From NCBI GenBank assembly GCA_007125435.1, contig SLDF01000312.1, forward strand, positions 1 to 8,828: a DNA stretch of 8,828 nucleotides. Direction: 5' to 3'. This DNA comes from Saprospiraceae bacterium (GTDB lineage Bacteria; Bacteroidota; Bacteroidia; Chitinophagales; Saprospiraceae). Made by a program: the position numbers and the translations under genes. Shown one piece after another: positions 1 to 5,204 of the stretch (position 1 is its first letter; every line of letters begins with the position of its first letter). The notes below the pieces were generated by a model, which had not been told where the DNA came from, made no database searches, and saw only the letters and a list, made by a program, of their open reading frames with translations.

Positions 1-316
1 AGCTTGACACTTGAAGACATCCCCAAATCATATAAATCATAGTTCAGATAATTATATAGCATCGTTCAGCCATTTCTTCGCTGTTTAGGCTTGAAGGAGA
101 TCGTAATCTTTCAAGTTCTATTTTGATAAAAACTTCTAATTAACAAGTTACAGGAAAATTTCCAATAGATGCTCTGCTATAAACGTGAGCAAAGCGAACT
201 AAACGCGAACGATAGTGAGTTAAACATGAGCGGCAGCGAATTAAACAGAGAAGAGAACAGAGTGCTCGTAGCGTAAACACAATTCAACCAAAACCAGCTA
301 TCAGCAATTACGTTCT
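1..316. other. Intergenic region downstream of the ABC1 kinase gene
   Basis: No convincing gene is visible on either strand. The first 170 bases are AT-rich and unstructured to my eye. Bases 181-278 hold a degenerate tandem repeat, listed separately. The ABC1-family gene ends at 317 on the minus strand, so this stretch is its 3' flank. I do not see a clear GC-rich hairpin followed by a T-run in the minus-strand direction, so no terminator is called. Confidence 0.6.
181..278. repeat. Degenerate ~21-bp tandem repeat ending in TAAAC
   Basis: Three consecutive units of 20, 21 and 21 bp occupy 185-204, 205-225 and 226-246. Each follows a pattern close to RYGARC-N3-AGYGARYTAAAC and ends in TAAAC. 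A longer, more diverged fourth unit ends with TAGCGTAAAC at 269-278. A related sequence occurs at 4939-4962: CGAACGATAGTGAGT at 206-220 matches CGAACGAATAGTGAGT there with one inserted base. Both copies are intergenic, which suggests a dispersed non-coding repeat. Its function is unknown. Confidence 0.55.
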
Positions 317-1627
317 TTACGCCGTCTCTAACATGCTAGGGCTATAGCGATCTGTCTTCACCTCGGCGCCAATATCATGCAAAATATTGTACAGACCAAA
401 GTTAGTGCGGTTGACATAGATGAAGTGCTTGACGCCTCTAGCTTGCTTGAGCTCGGGTGTCTTGCTGGCTTTTTCACCGTAAGCGTAGAGTGCCTGAATG
501 AATCCCGGATCGCCAAAATCGAATTGGCTCTCTCTGTAAGGCCTGGCAAACAGGTCGATCATATCAGTATAAAGATTAAAGAAAAATTCAACCTGAGCAG
601 GCGTATCGTTAGGCAGTATCATCTGTAACTCTCGAAAAAGCGCCATAGCTTTGTCCTTGTCATTCTTAATCTGGGGGTTTACCAATCCAAAAAATGCATG
701 ATAAAAATCCTCAGGAATCTGCTTGACACAGCCGAAGTCCAATACACCCAATTGGCCATCTTTTGTCACTAAGAAGTTGCCGGGATGCGGGTCAGCATGA
801 ACAAGCTTGAGCTCATGCTGCTGATAATTATAAAAATCCCAAAGAGCCTGACCTATCTTATTTCTTTCTGCTTGACTGGGGTCGGTTTTGAGCCAATCTT
901 TTAGCGCCATACCTTCTATCCAGTCCATGACCAGCACTTTATCATTGCTGTATTCCGGGTAGTAGGCCGGGAACTCGATGTGGTCAAGGTGTGCACAAGC
1001 GGTAGATATTTCCTGTCCTTGCCTTAGCTCTAGTTCATAGTCTGTCTCTTCGATAAGCTTGGCTTCCACCTCTTTGAGATAAATGGCCAGCTCGGCTTCA
1101 CTCATGCCAAGTAGTCTCAGCGCAAAGGGCTTGACCAACTTGAGGTCGGAGGAGATACTATCAGCTACACCCGGGTATTGTATCTTTACGGCGAGCTCCT
1201 TGTCTCCTATTTTTGCTTTGTGAACCTGGCCAATAGAAGCTGCATGGCTTGCCTTCATATCAAAGCTGTCAAATATCTCTGATATTTGCTTACCAAAGCT
1301 CCGATTGAAAGTGCGTACTATTAATGGTCCTGAGAGAGGCGGCGCACTATTAAGCGAGAGTGAAAATTGGTCTGCATAAGCCTTGGGCAGGATACTCTTA
1401 TCCATGCTCAACATCTGCGCTACTTTCAGGGCGCTGCCTTTAAGACTACTCAGTGCATTATATATATCTTCTGCATTGTCCTTGTCCAACTCATCTCTTG
1501 AAGTGGAAGGGTCGACTATTTTTTTTGAATAGTATTTGATAAAATTGCCACCGACCTGAGCTCCTGTTTTCACAAAGCGCATAGATCTTTTGACTTTGGA
1601 AGCGGCGATACTTTCTTGTTCTTTCAT
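317..1627 (-). CDS. ABC1/AarF/UbiB (COQ8/ADCK)-family atypical kinase
   Basis: Atypical protein-kinase-like protein of the family that includes UbiB and COQ8/ADCK3, which support isoprenoid-quinone or lipid metabolism through ATPase activity. Numbered from the ATG at 1627 (436 residues), the family marks are present: a KxGQ-type motif at 68-71 (here KVAQ), the Ala-rich nucleotide loop AASIGQVH at 129-136, the ATP-binding Lys148 in LAVKIQYPG, an acidic EETDYELE stretch near 193-200, the hinge MDWIEG at 234-239, the catalytic loop HADPHPGNF at 277-285 and DFG at 297-299. All nucleotide-handling residues look intact. The frame also opens at a TTG at 1675, adding 16 residues. I prefer the ATG because it starts directly with the family-like MKEQESIAASKVKR region. 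No C-terminal transmembrane pair like that of E. coli UbiB is visible. It lies 108 nt (156 nt from the ATG) after the TetR-fold gene and is probably co-expressed with it. The true client is unknown. Confidence 0.93.
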   Translation of the reverse strand: MKEQESIAASKVKRSMRFVKTGAQVGGNFIKYYSKKIVDPSTSRDELDKDNAEDIYNALSSLKGSALKVAQMLSMDKSILPKAYADQFSLSLNSAPPLSGPLIVRTFNRSFGKQISEIFDSFDMKASHAASIGQVHKAKIGDKELAVKIQYPGVADSISSDLKLVKPFALRLLGMSEAELAIYLKEVEAKLIEETDYELELRQGQEISTACAHLDHIEFPAYYPEYSNDKVLVMDWIEGMALKDWLKTDPSQAERNKIGQALWDFYNYQQHELKLVHADPHPGNFLVTKDGQLGVLDFGCVKQIPEDFYHAFFGLVNPQIKNDKDKAMALFRELQMILPNDTPAQVEFFFNLYTDMIDLFARPYRESQFDFGDPGFIQALYAYGEKASKTPELKQARGVKHFIYVNRTNFGLYNILHDIGAEVKTDRYSPSMLETA

Positions 1628-1783
1628 GGTATAGCTTTTATTGGAATGTGCAGCTTTCAGAGGGTATTTACTCAATACACACTACATATGACTGTTCTAC
1701 CGAGTTTAATGAAACCGATTCTTTAATTAAAATAAGTGAAAAACACCAGCAATAAAATAGGGAGATTGACAACTTACAAACAT

Positions 1784-2437
1784 CTACTTGGACGCATTTT
1801 GGAATAAGAATTTGCCGTACTCCACCAGACTGTCTATGGGGTTTCTACCGATAAAGTCAAAGATGACATTTACACCTTTTTCGATGGCTTCATCTGTTTT
1901 CTCGAAACCTTTGCTATTGTCTTTGATCCAGAAGTCGAGGACGAATAAAAACTCTAGCCAGAGCACATCCTTATATCTTCTGTTAAGACCTTTTCTGTCG
2001 GTCAACTCGCCTGACTCCAAACCTTCACCCAGAACATCCGTGCAAAAAGCGAGGAAGGTGTCTTTGACCGGCTTTAATCTGGCAGGCGTCTTGCCCGGAG
2101 GCATTGGCCCACAAGCTTTCATACTGTACTTGATGAAGCTTCTATTGTTTCTTAACACTTCAAAATAGGTGTAGAAGAATGATAATATGCGCTCTCTGGC
2201 AGAATACTCATTCCAAACTTCTTGCTTTTTGATTTGCTCGATTGCAGTATCAATGCCGTGAGCCCAGATACCTATCTCAATCGCTTCGAAAGAAGAAAAA
2301 TGATCATAGAAGTCACCTTCTGTCATTTTATTGGCTTTAGCGAAAGCGTAGACAGATGAGGGCTCTTTACCCTCTGTGAGTACATAATCAATATATGCTG
2401 ATTGTATATCCTGTTTTTTTATCTTTTTACTAGCCAT
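1784..2437 (-). CDS. TetR-fold transcriptional regulator or COQ9-like TetR-fold protein
   Basis: The 217-residue, mostly helical protein has the size and layout of TetR-family regulators. A helix-turn-helix fits residues 27-48: Val29-Ala35, a turn at Asn36-Thr39, then a recognition helix containing GDFYDHF at 41-47. This matches the family pattern ending in lY-x-hF-xxkexl. The remaining ~165 residues are a predicted helical ligand/dimerisation domain, with a PMPPGKTP segment at 111-118 and aromatic-rich helices near 85-105 and 155-172. The gene is followed 108 nt downstream by the ABC1 kinase on the same strand and preceded by a large palindromic element. The simplest role is control of its own unit and perhaps the folE operon upstream. 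COQ9, a lipid-binding partner of COQ8-type kinases, also has a TetR fold, so a non-DNA-binding role beside this kinase is conceivable. That alternative rests on fold analogy only. Confidence 0.82.
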   Translation of the reverse strand: MASKKIKKQDIQSAYIDYVLTEGKEPSSVYAFAKANKMTEGDFYDHFSSFEAIEIGIWAHGIDTAIEQIKKQEVWNEYSARERILSFFYTYFEVLRNNRSFIKYSMKACGPMPPGKTPARLKPVKDTFLAFCTDVLGEGLESGELTDRKGLNRRYKDVLWLEFLFVLDFWIKDNSKGFEKTDEAIEKGVNVIFDFIGRNPIDSLVEYGKFLFQNASK

Positions 2438-2476
2438 ATTCCGTTTTATTTATATAACCGCCGGATGGCGATTAGA

Positions 2477-2487
2477 GTTTTGAAAAC
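2477..2487. promoter_or_regulatory. Small palindrome upstream of the TetR-fold gene
   Basis: GTTTTGAAAAC is a perfect 11-bp palindrome around a central G, lying 40-50 bp before the TetR-fold start codon. Its position suits an autoregulatory operator. It is short and AT-rich for a TetR operator, so chance is a real alternative. Confidence 0.2.
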
Positions 2488-2499
2488 AAGGTGTTATTG

Positions 2500-2671
2500 A
2501 ACCCGCATTATGCATTAGCGATTTCTATTACGGCTTTAAGTGGCTTCAAAATAAGGCGCTTTGCTTGATTTCGCTCATTCACCATAGGGGTGACTATGAT
2601 TCAATCGCGAAATCACTTATTTTATCGCCATTTAAACCCTCACTACGAAACCCTAATGCATAATGCGGGTT
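2500..2671. repeat. 172-bp imperfect palindromic element with perfect 19-bp terminal inverted repeats
   Basis: The ends are exact reverse complements: AACCCGCATTATGCATTAG at 2500-2518 and its complement at 2653-2671. Symmetry continues inward: 12 of 16 positions match between 2532-2547 and 2624-2639, AAAATAAG (2548-2555) faces CTTATTTT (2616-2623), and TGATTTCGC (2566-2574) faces GCGAAATCA (2607-2615). The centre can fold as either of two small hairpins, TCACC/GGTGA (2579-2583, 2589-2593) or CATAG/CTATG (2583-2587, 2594-2598). There is no open reading frame inside and no obvious target-site duplication. It sits between the flavin reductase stop and the TetR-fold start, so a read-through RNA would fold into one long hairpin. 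It could be a MITE or REP-like dispersed element, or a structured RNA/transcription barrier. Confidence 0.8.
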
Positions 2672-2680
2672 GTACCTATT

Positions 2681-2695
2681 CTTGACGGGATCAAG
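2681..2695 (-). terminator. Weak hairpin over the flavin reductase stop codon
   Basis: CTTGA and TCAAG form a 5-bp stem around a 5-base loop, overlapping the TGA stop at 2691-2693. There is no T-run after it on the minus strand, so it is not a classic intrinsic terminator. Together with the long palindrome just downstream it might contribute to 3'-end formation of the folE operon. Confidence 0.2.
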
Positions 2696-3299
2696 GTCTT
2701 GCATAATCCTGCTTTTGGAGAAATGTCGCCTCCCCATATCTGCTCAGGCCGACACAAACAGCACTTTTGATAGCAAAAATATCTACCCAGCCATCTTCTG
2801 CAACAAGCGCTTTATCTACAACCACCTTATCTATACTGCCTATGACTAGATGGGTACCATTAGATTTTATGGGATACTCTTCCTGATAACTGACCAGTAA
2901 ATTTAAAGCCGATGCTTTGACAAATGGAACATCAATGCCATCAAGATAAAATTTATCAAGACCAACGGCATCAAACTCATTTGTATGTTCATCATAGTTG
3001 GCTGAGGTTTGATGTGCTCTATCGATAAATTCCGGGTGAACAGAGTTGATCGTGAACAGCTTATTATTCCTGATATTCTCAAGCGTATGACGTCTGACAG
3101 TATCCGGTCTAAATACTATACCAATCAATGGCGGATTAGCACCAATATGGACGATGGAGCTGAACAATGCTAGGTTTTCGTGACCTTCTTCATGACGACT
3201 ACCTATGAGATAAACAGCTTTTGGGCCAGTGAGTGCATTGATGAATTCAGCACGCTCAAACCTGCCCATATCCTGAATAGCTGATTTGTCAAAAATCAT
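2691..3299 (-). CDS. Flavin reductase-like (FMN-binding split-barrel) protein
   Basis: The 202-residue cytosolic protein belongs to the flavin reductase-like family, which bind FMN in a split beta-barrel and often reduce flavin with NAD(P)H. Visible family signatures are NLALFSSIV at 42-50, the proline pair in ANPPLIGIV at 54-62, RPDTVRRHTLENI at 64-76 (the usual flavin-phosphate-binding stretch before an FTIN strand), the SANYDEHTNEFDAVGL block at 99-114, and GTHLVIGSI at 148-156. The C-terminal GLSRYGEATF segment is also typical. It starts 11 nt after the SDR stop codon and is the last gene of the folE-SDR-flavin reductase operon. The partner is not visible: it could supply reduced FMN to an oxygenase or act directly as an oxidoreductase. 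The family is clear; the substrate is not. Confidence 0.9.
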   Translation of the reverse strand: MIFDKSAIQDMGRFERAEFINALTGPKAVYLIGSRHEEGHENLALFSSIVHIGANPPLIGIVFRPDTVRRHTLENIRNNKLFTINSVHPEFIDRAHQTSANYDEHTNEFDAVGLDKFYLDGIDVPFVKASALNLLVSYQEEYPIKSNGTHLVIGSIDKVVVDKALVAEDGWVDIFAIKSAVCVGLSRYGEATFLQKQDYARP

Positions 3300-3310
3300 A
3301 GTGTGCCCAT

Positions 3311-3342
3311 TTAAATGGCTTGATGATTAAATGGCTGAATGA
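3311..3342. repeat. Tandem 16-bp duplication over the SDR 3' end
   Basis: Units 3311-3326 and 3327-3342 agree at 14 of 16 positions, including an identical TTAAATGGCT. The first unit contains the SDR stop codon and also lies in a 12-bp palindrome, CCATTTAAATGG (3307-3318). Because 16 is not a multiple of three, a real duplication would have altered the last few SDR residues. Chance similarity is possible. Confidence 0.4.
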
Positions 3343-4015
3343 CCATTTCCGACACTACCCCACTTGTTGGCTGCTGACATAAAAACCAAACAGCTTTGGC
3401 AGCTTCTTTAGCCGTGACAAACTTTTCTCTTCGTACAGGCATATCTATATCATCCCAAAATGGAGTATCTGTACCACCTAGATAGAGATTAGTGATTCTC
3501 ACTTCTGTTCTTTTGAGTTCTTCTCTTACGGACTTGAGCATACCATTTAGTCCATACTTGCTAGCTGCGTAGGCTGCTGCACCTGCCATCGGTGTCTTGC
3601 CCAATACACCAGGTAAGTTTATGATGAGACCTTTTTTGGCGTCTTTCAAACCTGGTATGAAAGACTTCAATACATGAAAAGTACCTTTTAAATTTATGTC
3701 AATGGTACTATTGAAATCTTCATAAGTCAATTTCTCCACCGGTTTTAAGATACCGATCCCGGATGCATTGATGATGATATCGGGCACACCCACTTTCTGA
3801 GCCAAATTTTCGATATCCTGAGGTAAAGTGATGTCTACTACAAAACATTGGTCGTTTTTCAGCTCATATTTATTGATTAGATCATCCAGCTTCTGCCGGG
3901 AAGTGCTGGTGGCAAAAATATCTGCCTGACTGCCTTTCAGCAGCTTGACGGTTTCTGCACCAATGCCTCCAGTGGCACCGATGATCAATACCTTCTTGTT
4001 GAATACTGATTCCAT
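3311..4015 (-). CDS. Short-chain dehydrogenase/reductase lacking the usual catalytic Ser
   Basis: The 234-residue classical SDR has a Rossmann fold. The dinucleotide-binding GATGGIG lies at 13-19, the NAG-like motif as NASG at 83-86, the structural Asn108 in DINLKG, and the active-site YxxxK as Tyr149/Lys153 in YAASK. The catalytic serine normally 13 residues before the tyrosine is replaced: position 136 is Gly within INLPGVLGK (codon at 3608-3610). The protein therefore keeps three of four members of the Asn-Ser-Tyr-Lys set. It starts 8 nt after the folE stop and ends 11 nt before the flavin reductase start. Next to FolE, a pterin or pterin-derived carbonyl reductase (as sepiapterin reductase, also an SDR, is) is attractive but unproven. 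Cofactor preference is uncertain: Thr36, Ser37 and Arg40 near the end of beta-2 hint at NADP(H). Confidence 0.92.
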   Translation of the reverse strand: MESVFNKKVLIIGATGGIGAETVKLLKGSQADIFATSTSRQKLDDLINKYELKNDQCFVVDITLPQDIENLAQKVGVPDIIINASGIGILKPVEKLTYEDFNSTIDINLKGTFHVLKSFIPGLKDAKKGLIINLPGVLGKTPMAGAAAYAASKYGLNGMLKSVREELKRTEVRITNLYLGGTDTPFWDDIDMPVRREKFVTAKEAAKAVWFLCQQPTSGVVSEMVIQPFNHQAI

Positions 4016-4023
4016 AGGGATGT

Positions 4024-4710
4024 TTAATCTTTAATTGCTTGTAAAAATTCTGATTTGGTGTGTTCGTTTAGGAACTTACCGTGGTAGGAAGAAGTCACCG
4101 TCTGGCAACCGTGATGCTTCACACCACGTGCTTCGACACACATGTGCTTTGCCACCATGTAGACAGCTACGTCCGGGGTTTTGAGTACCTTCTTCAATTC
4201 CTGGGCAATCTGGATGGTAAGTCTCTCCTGCACCTGAGGTCGTCTGGCGAAATATTCGACTACTCTATTAAGCTTAGATAGACCGATAACTTCTCCTGAA
4301 GAGATGTAAGCAATGTGGACTTTACCAATGATAGGCTGGAAGTGGTGTTCACACGTTGACTGCACTGGTATGTCTCGTTCTACCAACATTTGGCGGTATT
4401 GGTACTTGTTGTCAAAGAGGGTAATCGCCGGTTTGTTGTCGGGATTTAGGCCTGAGAAAATTTCGTTCACATACATTTTTGCAACTCGCCTTGGCGTGTT
4501 GGAAAGACTATCATCAGTCATATCCATACCAAGGGTATCCATAATTTGGCGAAAATGATGTTCTATGACATTGATCTTTTCATCGGCACTCATTTCATGA
4601 GCATCATCTCTCATAGGTGTTGCGAAGGACTCCTCTTCAAAGGGCTTCACATACAGATCGAGAGTTGACCCATTGGACGATCCATTTCCGTTTATTTTTT
4701 TTGCGTTCAT
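4024..4710 (-). CDS. folE: GTP cyclohydrolase I (type IA, zinc-dependent)
   Basis: Converts GTP to 7,8-dihydroneopterin triphosphate, the first step of folate, biopterin and other pterin pathways; a cytosolic homodecamer in the known family. The 228 residues compare with 222 in E. coli. The zinc ligands are all present: Cys120 and His123 in STCEHHFQPI and Cys191 in KHMCVEARGV, with His122 and His189 matching the catalytic histidines. The GLSKLNR stretch at 143-149, RPQVQERLT at 157-165 and the TVTSSYHG end-block at 204-211 are typical. Residues 1-16 are Asn/Ser/Gly-rich and look disordered. It is the first gene of a three-gene operon with SDR and flavin reductase and has no folate-pathway neighbours, suggesting a second, specialised copy rather than the housekeeping enzyme. 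The upstream region holds inverted and direct repeats that could be operators. Confidence 0.97.
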   Translation of the reverse strand: MNAKKINGNGSSNGSTLDLYVKPFEEESFATPMRDDAHEMSADEKINVIEHHFRQIMDTLGMDMTDDSLSNTPRRVAKMYVNEIFSGLNPDNKPAITLFDNKYQYRQMLVERDIPVQSTCEHHFQPIIGKVHIAYISSGEVIGLSKLNRVVEYFARRPQVQERLTIQIAQELKKVLKTPDVAVYMVAKHMCVEARGVKHHGCQTVTSSYHGKFLNEHTKSEFLQAIKD

Positions 4711-4752
4711 TTCATAAATATTTAAACGTCAAACCCTGAGTCGCTTCGTTTT

Positions 4753-4810
4753 GTTTAACTTTATTGGCGCTTTATCGGAAATTAGTTAAACACAATTGCA
4801 AATTAGCGCC
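4753..4810. promoter_or_regulatory. Candidate operator region of the folE operon
   Basis: GTTTAACT (4753-4760) and AGTTAAAC (4784-4791) form a perfect 8-bp inverted repeat with a 23-bp spacer. GGCGCT (4766-4771) and AGCGCC (4805-4810) form a second one. AAATTAG occurs as a direct repeat at 4779-4785 and 4800-4806, start-to-start 21 bp, about two helical turns. All lie 43-100 bp upstream of the folE start, where a repressor or activator would act. I could not identify a confident -7/-33 promoter pair on this strand. Confidence 0.35.
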
Positions 4811-4938
4811 ATATTGCACGGCATTCATGCTTAGACGCTACAAATGAAAAAGAGGTATACTTCACCAGGAGGTTTTCACTACATCACTGCATCAGCGCTG
4901 TGGAGCTATGCCGACGATGAGGAGGCAGTCCGCAGGAC

Positions 4939-4962
4939 CGAACGAATAGTGAGTAGCGTAAC
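4939..4962. repeat. Second copy of the dispersed GCGA/TAAC repeat
   Basis: CGAACGAATAGTGAGT followed by AGCGTAAC resembles 206-220 plus 269-278 near the left edge, with one extra base and one missing A. It is a short single copy within a GC-richer intergenic patch. The match over 16 positions in two non-coding places suggests a genome-wide intergenic repeat family. Confidence 0.4.
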
Positions 4963-5024
4963 ATAGCGACCCGCAACGTAGTGGAGGGTGATGCCCAAAG
5001 CAATAAAAAGAATAGCTAATTAGA

Positions 5025-5067
5025 GAAAGATCATTCAAACACCACACTATTCTAATGAAAGATCATT
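5025..5067. repeat. Direct repeat GAAAGATCATT (two copies)
   Basis: Identical 11-bp copies lie at 5025-5035 and 5057-5067, start-to-start 32 bp (about three helical turns), 138-180 bp before the receptor start codon. More TGATC-type motifs follow near 5108 and 5125. These could be activator sites for the receptor gene; no regulator is known. Confidence 0.3.
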
Positions 5068-5174
5068 AATCCAGAATTCAAAAAACCAGTCACGCTCGAT
5101 ATTAAATGATGATCGCTCTTGATATGATCACATAGACTTAATGTCGATTTTACAATGAGTTAACACTGTGTAAA

Positions 5175-5182
5175 TACTTTTG
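5175..5182 (+). promoter_or_regulatory. Bacteroidota -7 promoter box for the TonB-dependent receptor
   Basis: TACTTTTG fits the Bacteroidota -7 consensus TAnnTTTG exactly. The expected TTG-type -33 box about 20 bp upstream is poor (TTTTAC around 5148-5153), which could mean dependence on an activator. The predicted start of transcription would be near 5188, giving a very short leader. A purine-rich GAAGGG at 5193-5198 sits six bases before the ATG at 5205 and supports that start. Confidence 0.55.
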
Positions 5183-5204
5183 TGCTATCAAAGAAGGGAT
5201 AGAA

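Larger units (their letters stand above)
4711..5204. other. Divergent intergenic region between folE and the TonB-dependent receptor
   Basis: No gene is supported on either strand. The folE-proximal part (4741-4811) has overlapping inverted and direct repeats. A GC-richer middle section (about 4885-5000) contains small hairpins such as GTCC/GGAC at 4928-4938, the palindrome CAGCGCTG at 4893-4900 and a copy of the repeat seen near the left edge. The receptor-proximal part (5010-5204) is AT-rich with several GATC-containing motifs and a -7 box. At 494 nt it is the longest non-coding stretch here. A small RNA cannot be excluded, but I have no specific evidence for one. Confidence 0.6.

Noticed and set aside
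181..278. Possible CRISPR array
   Set aside because: Units are contiguous, about 21 bp, degenerate and without distinct spacers; no cas gene is nearby.
377..628. Plus-strand open frame inside the ABC1 kinase gene
   Set aside because: Antisense shadow of a gene with clear kinase motifs; the translation has no recognisable domain.
1628..1675. Sixteen-residue N-terminal extension of the ABC1 kinase from a TTG start
   Set aside because: TTG is a rare start; an in-frame stop lies only three codons upstream of it, so the open stretch is short by nature; the ATG at 1627 begins the family-like part of the protein.
1788..2168. Plus-strand open frame inside the TetR-fold gene
   Set aside because: Antisense to a protein with a good helix-turn-helix and typical length; composition is Ser/Leu-rich as expected for a shadow frame.
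2500..2671. Intact insertion sequence
   Set aside because: Only 172 bp, no transposase frame and no visible target-site duplication; at most a non-autonomous relic.
5118..5133. CRP-like site (TTGA...TCACA)
   Set aside because: The spacing between half-sites is five rather than six bases and the left half is poor; likely chance in AT-rich DNA.
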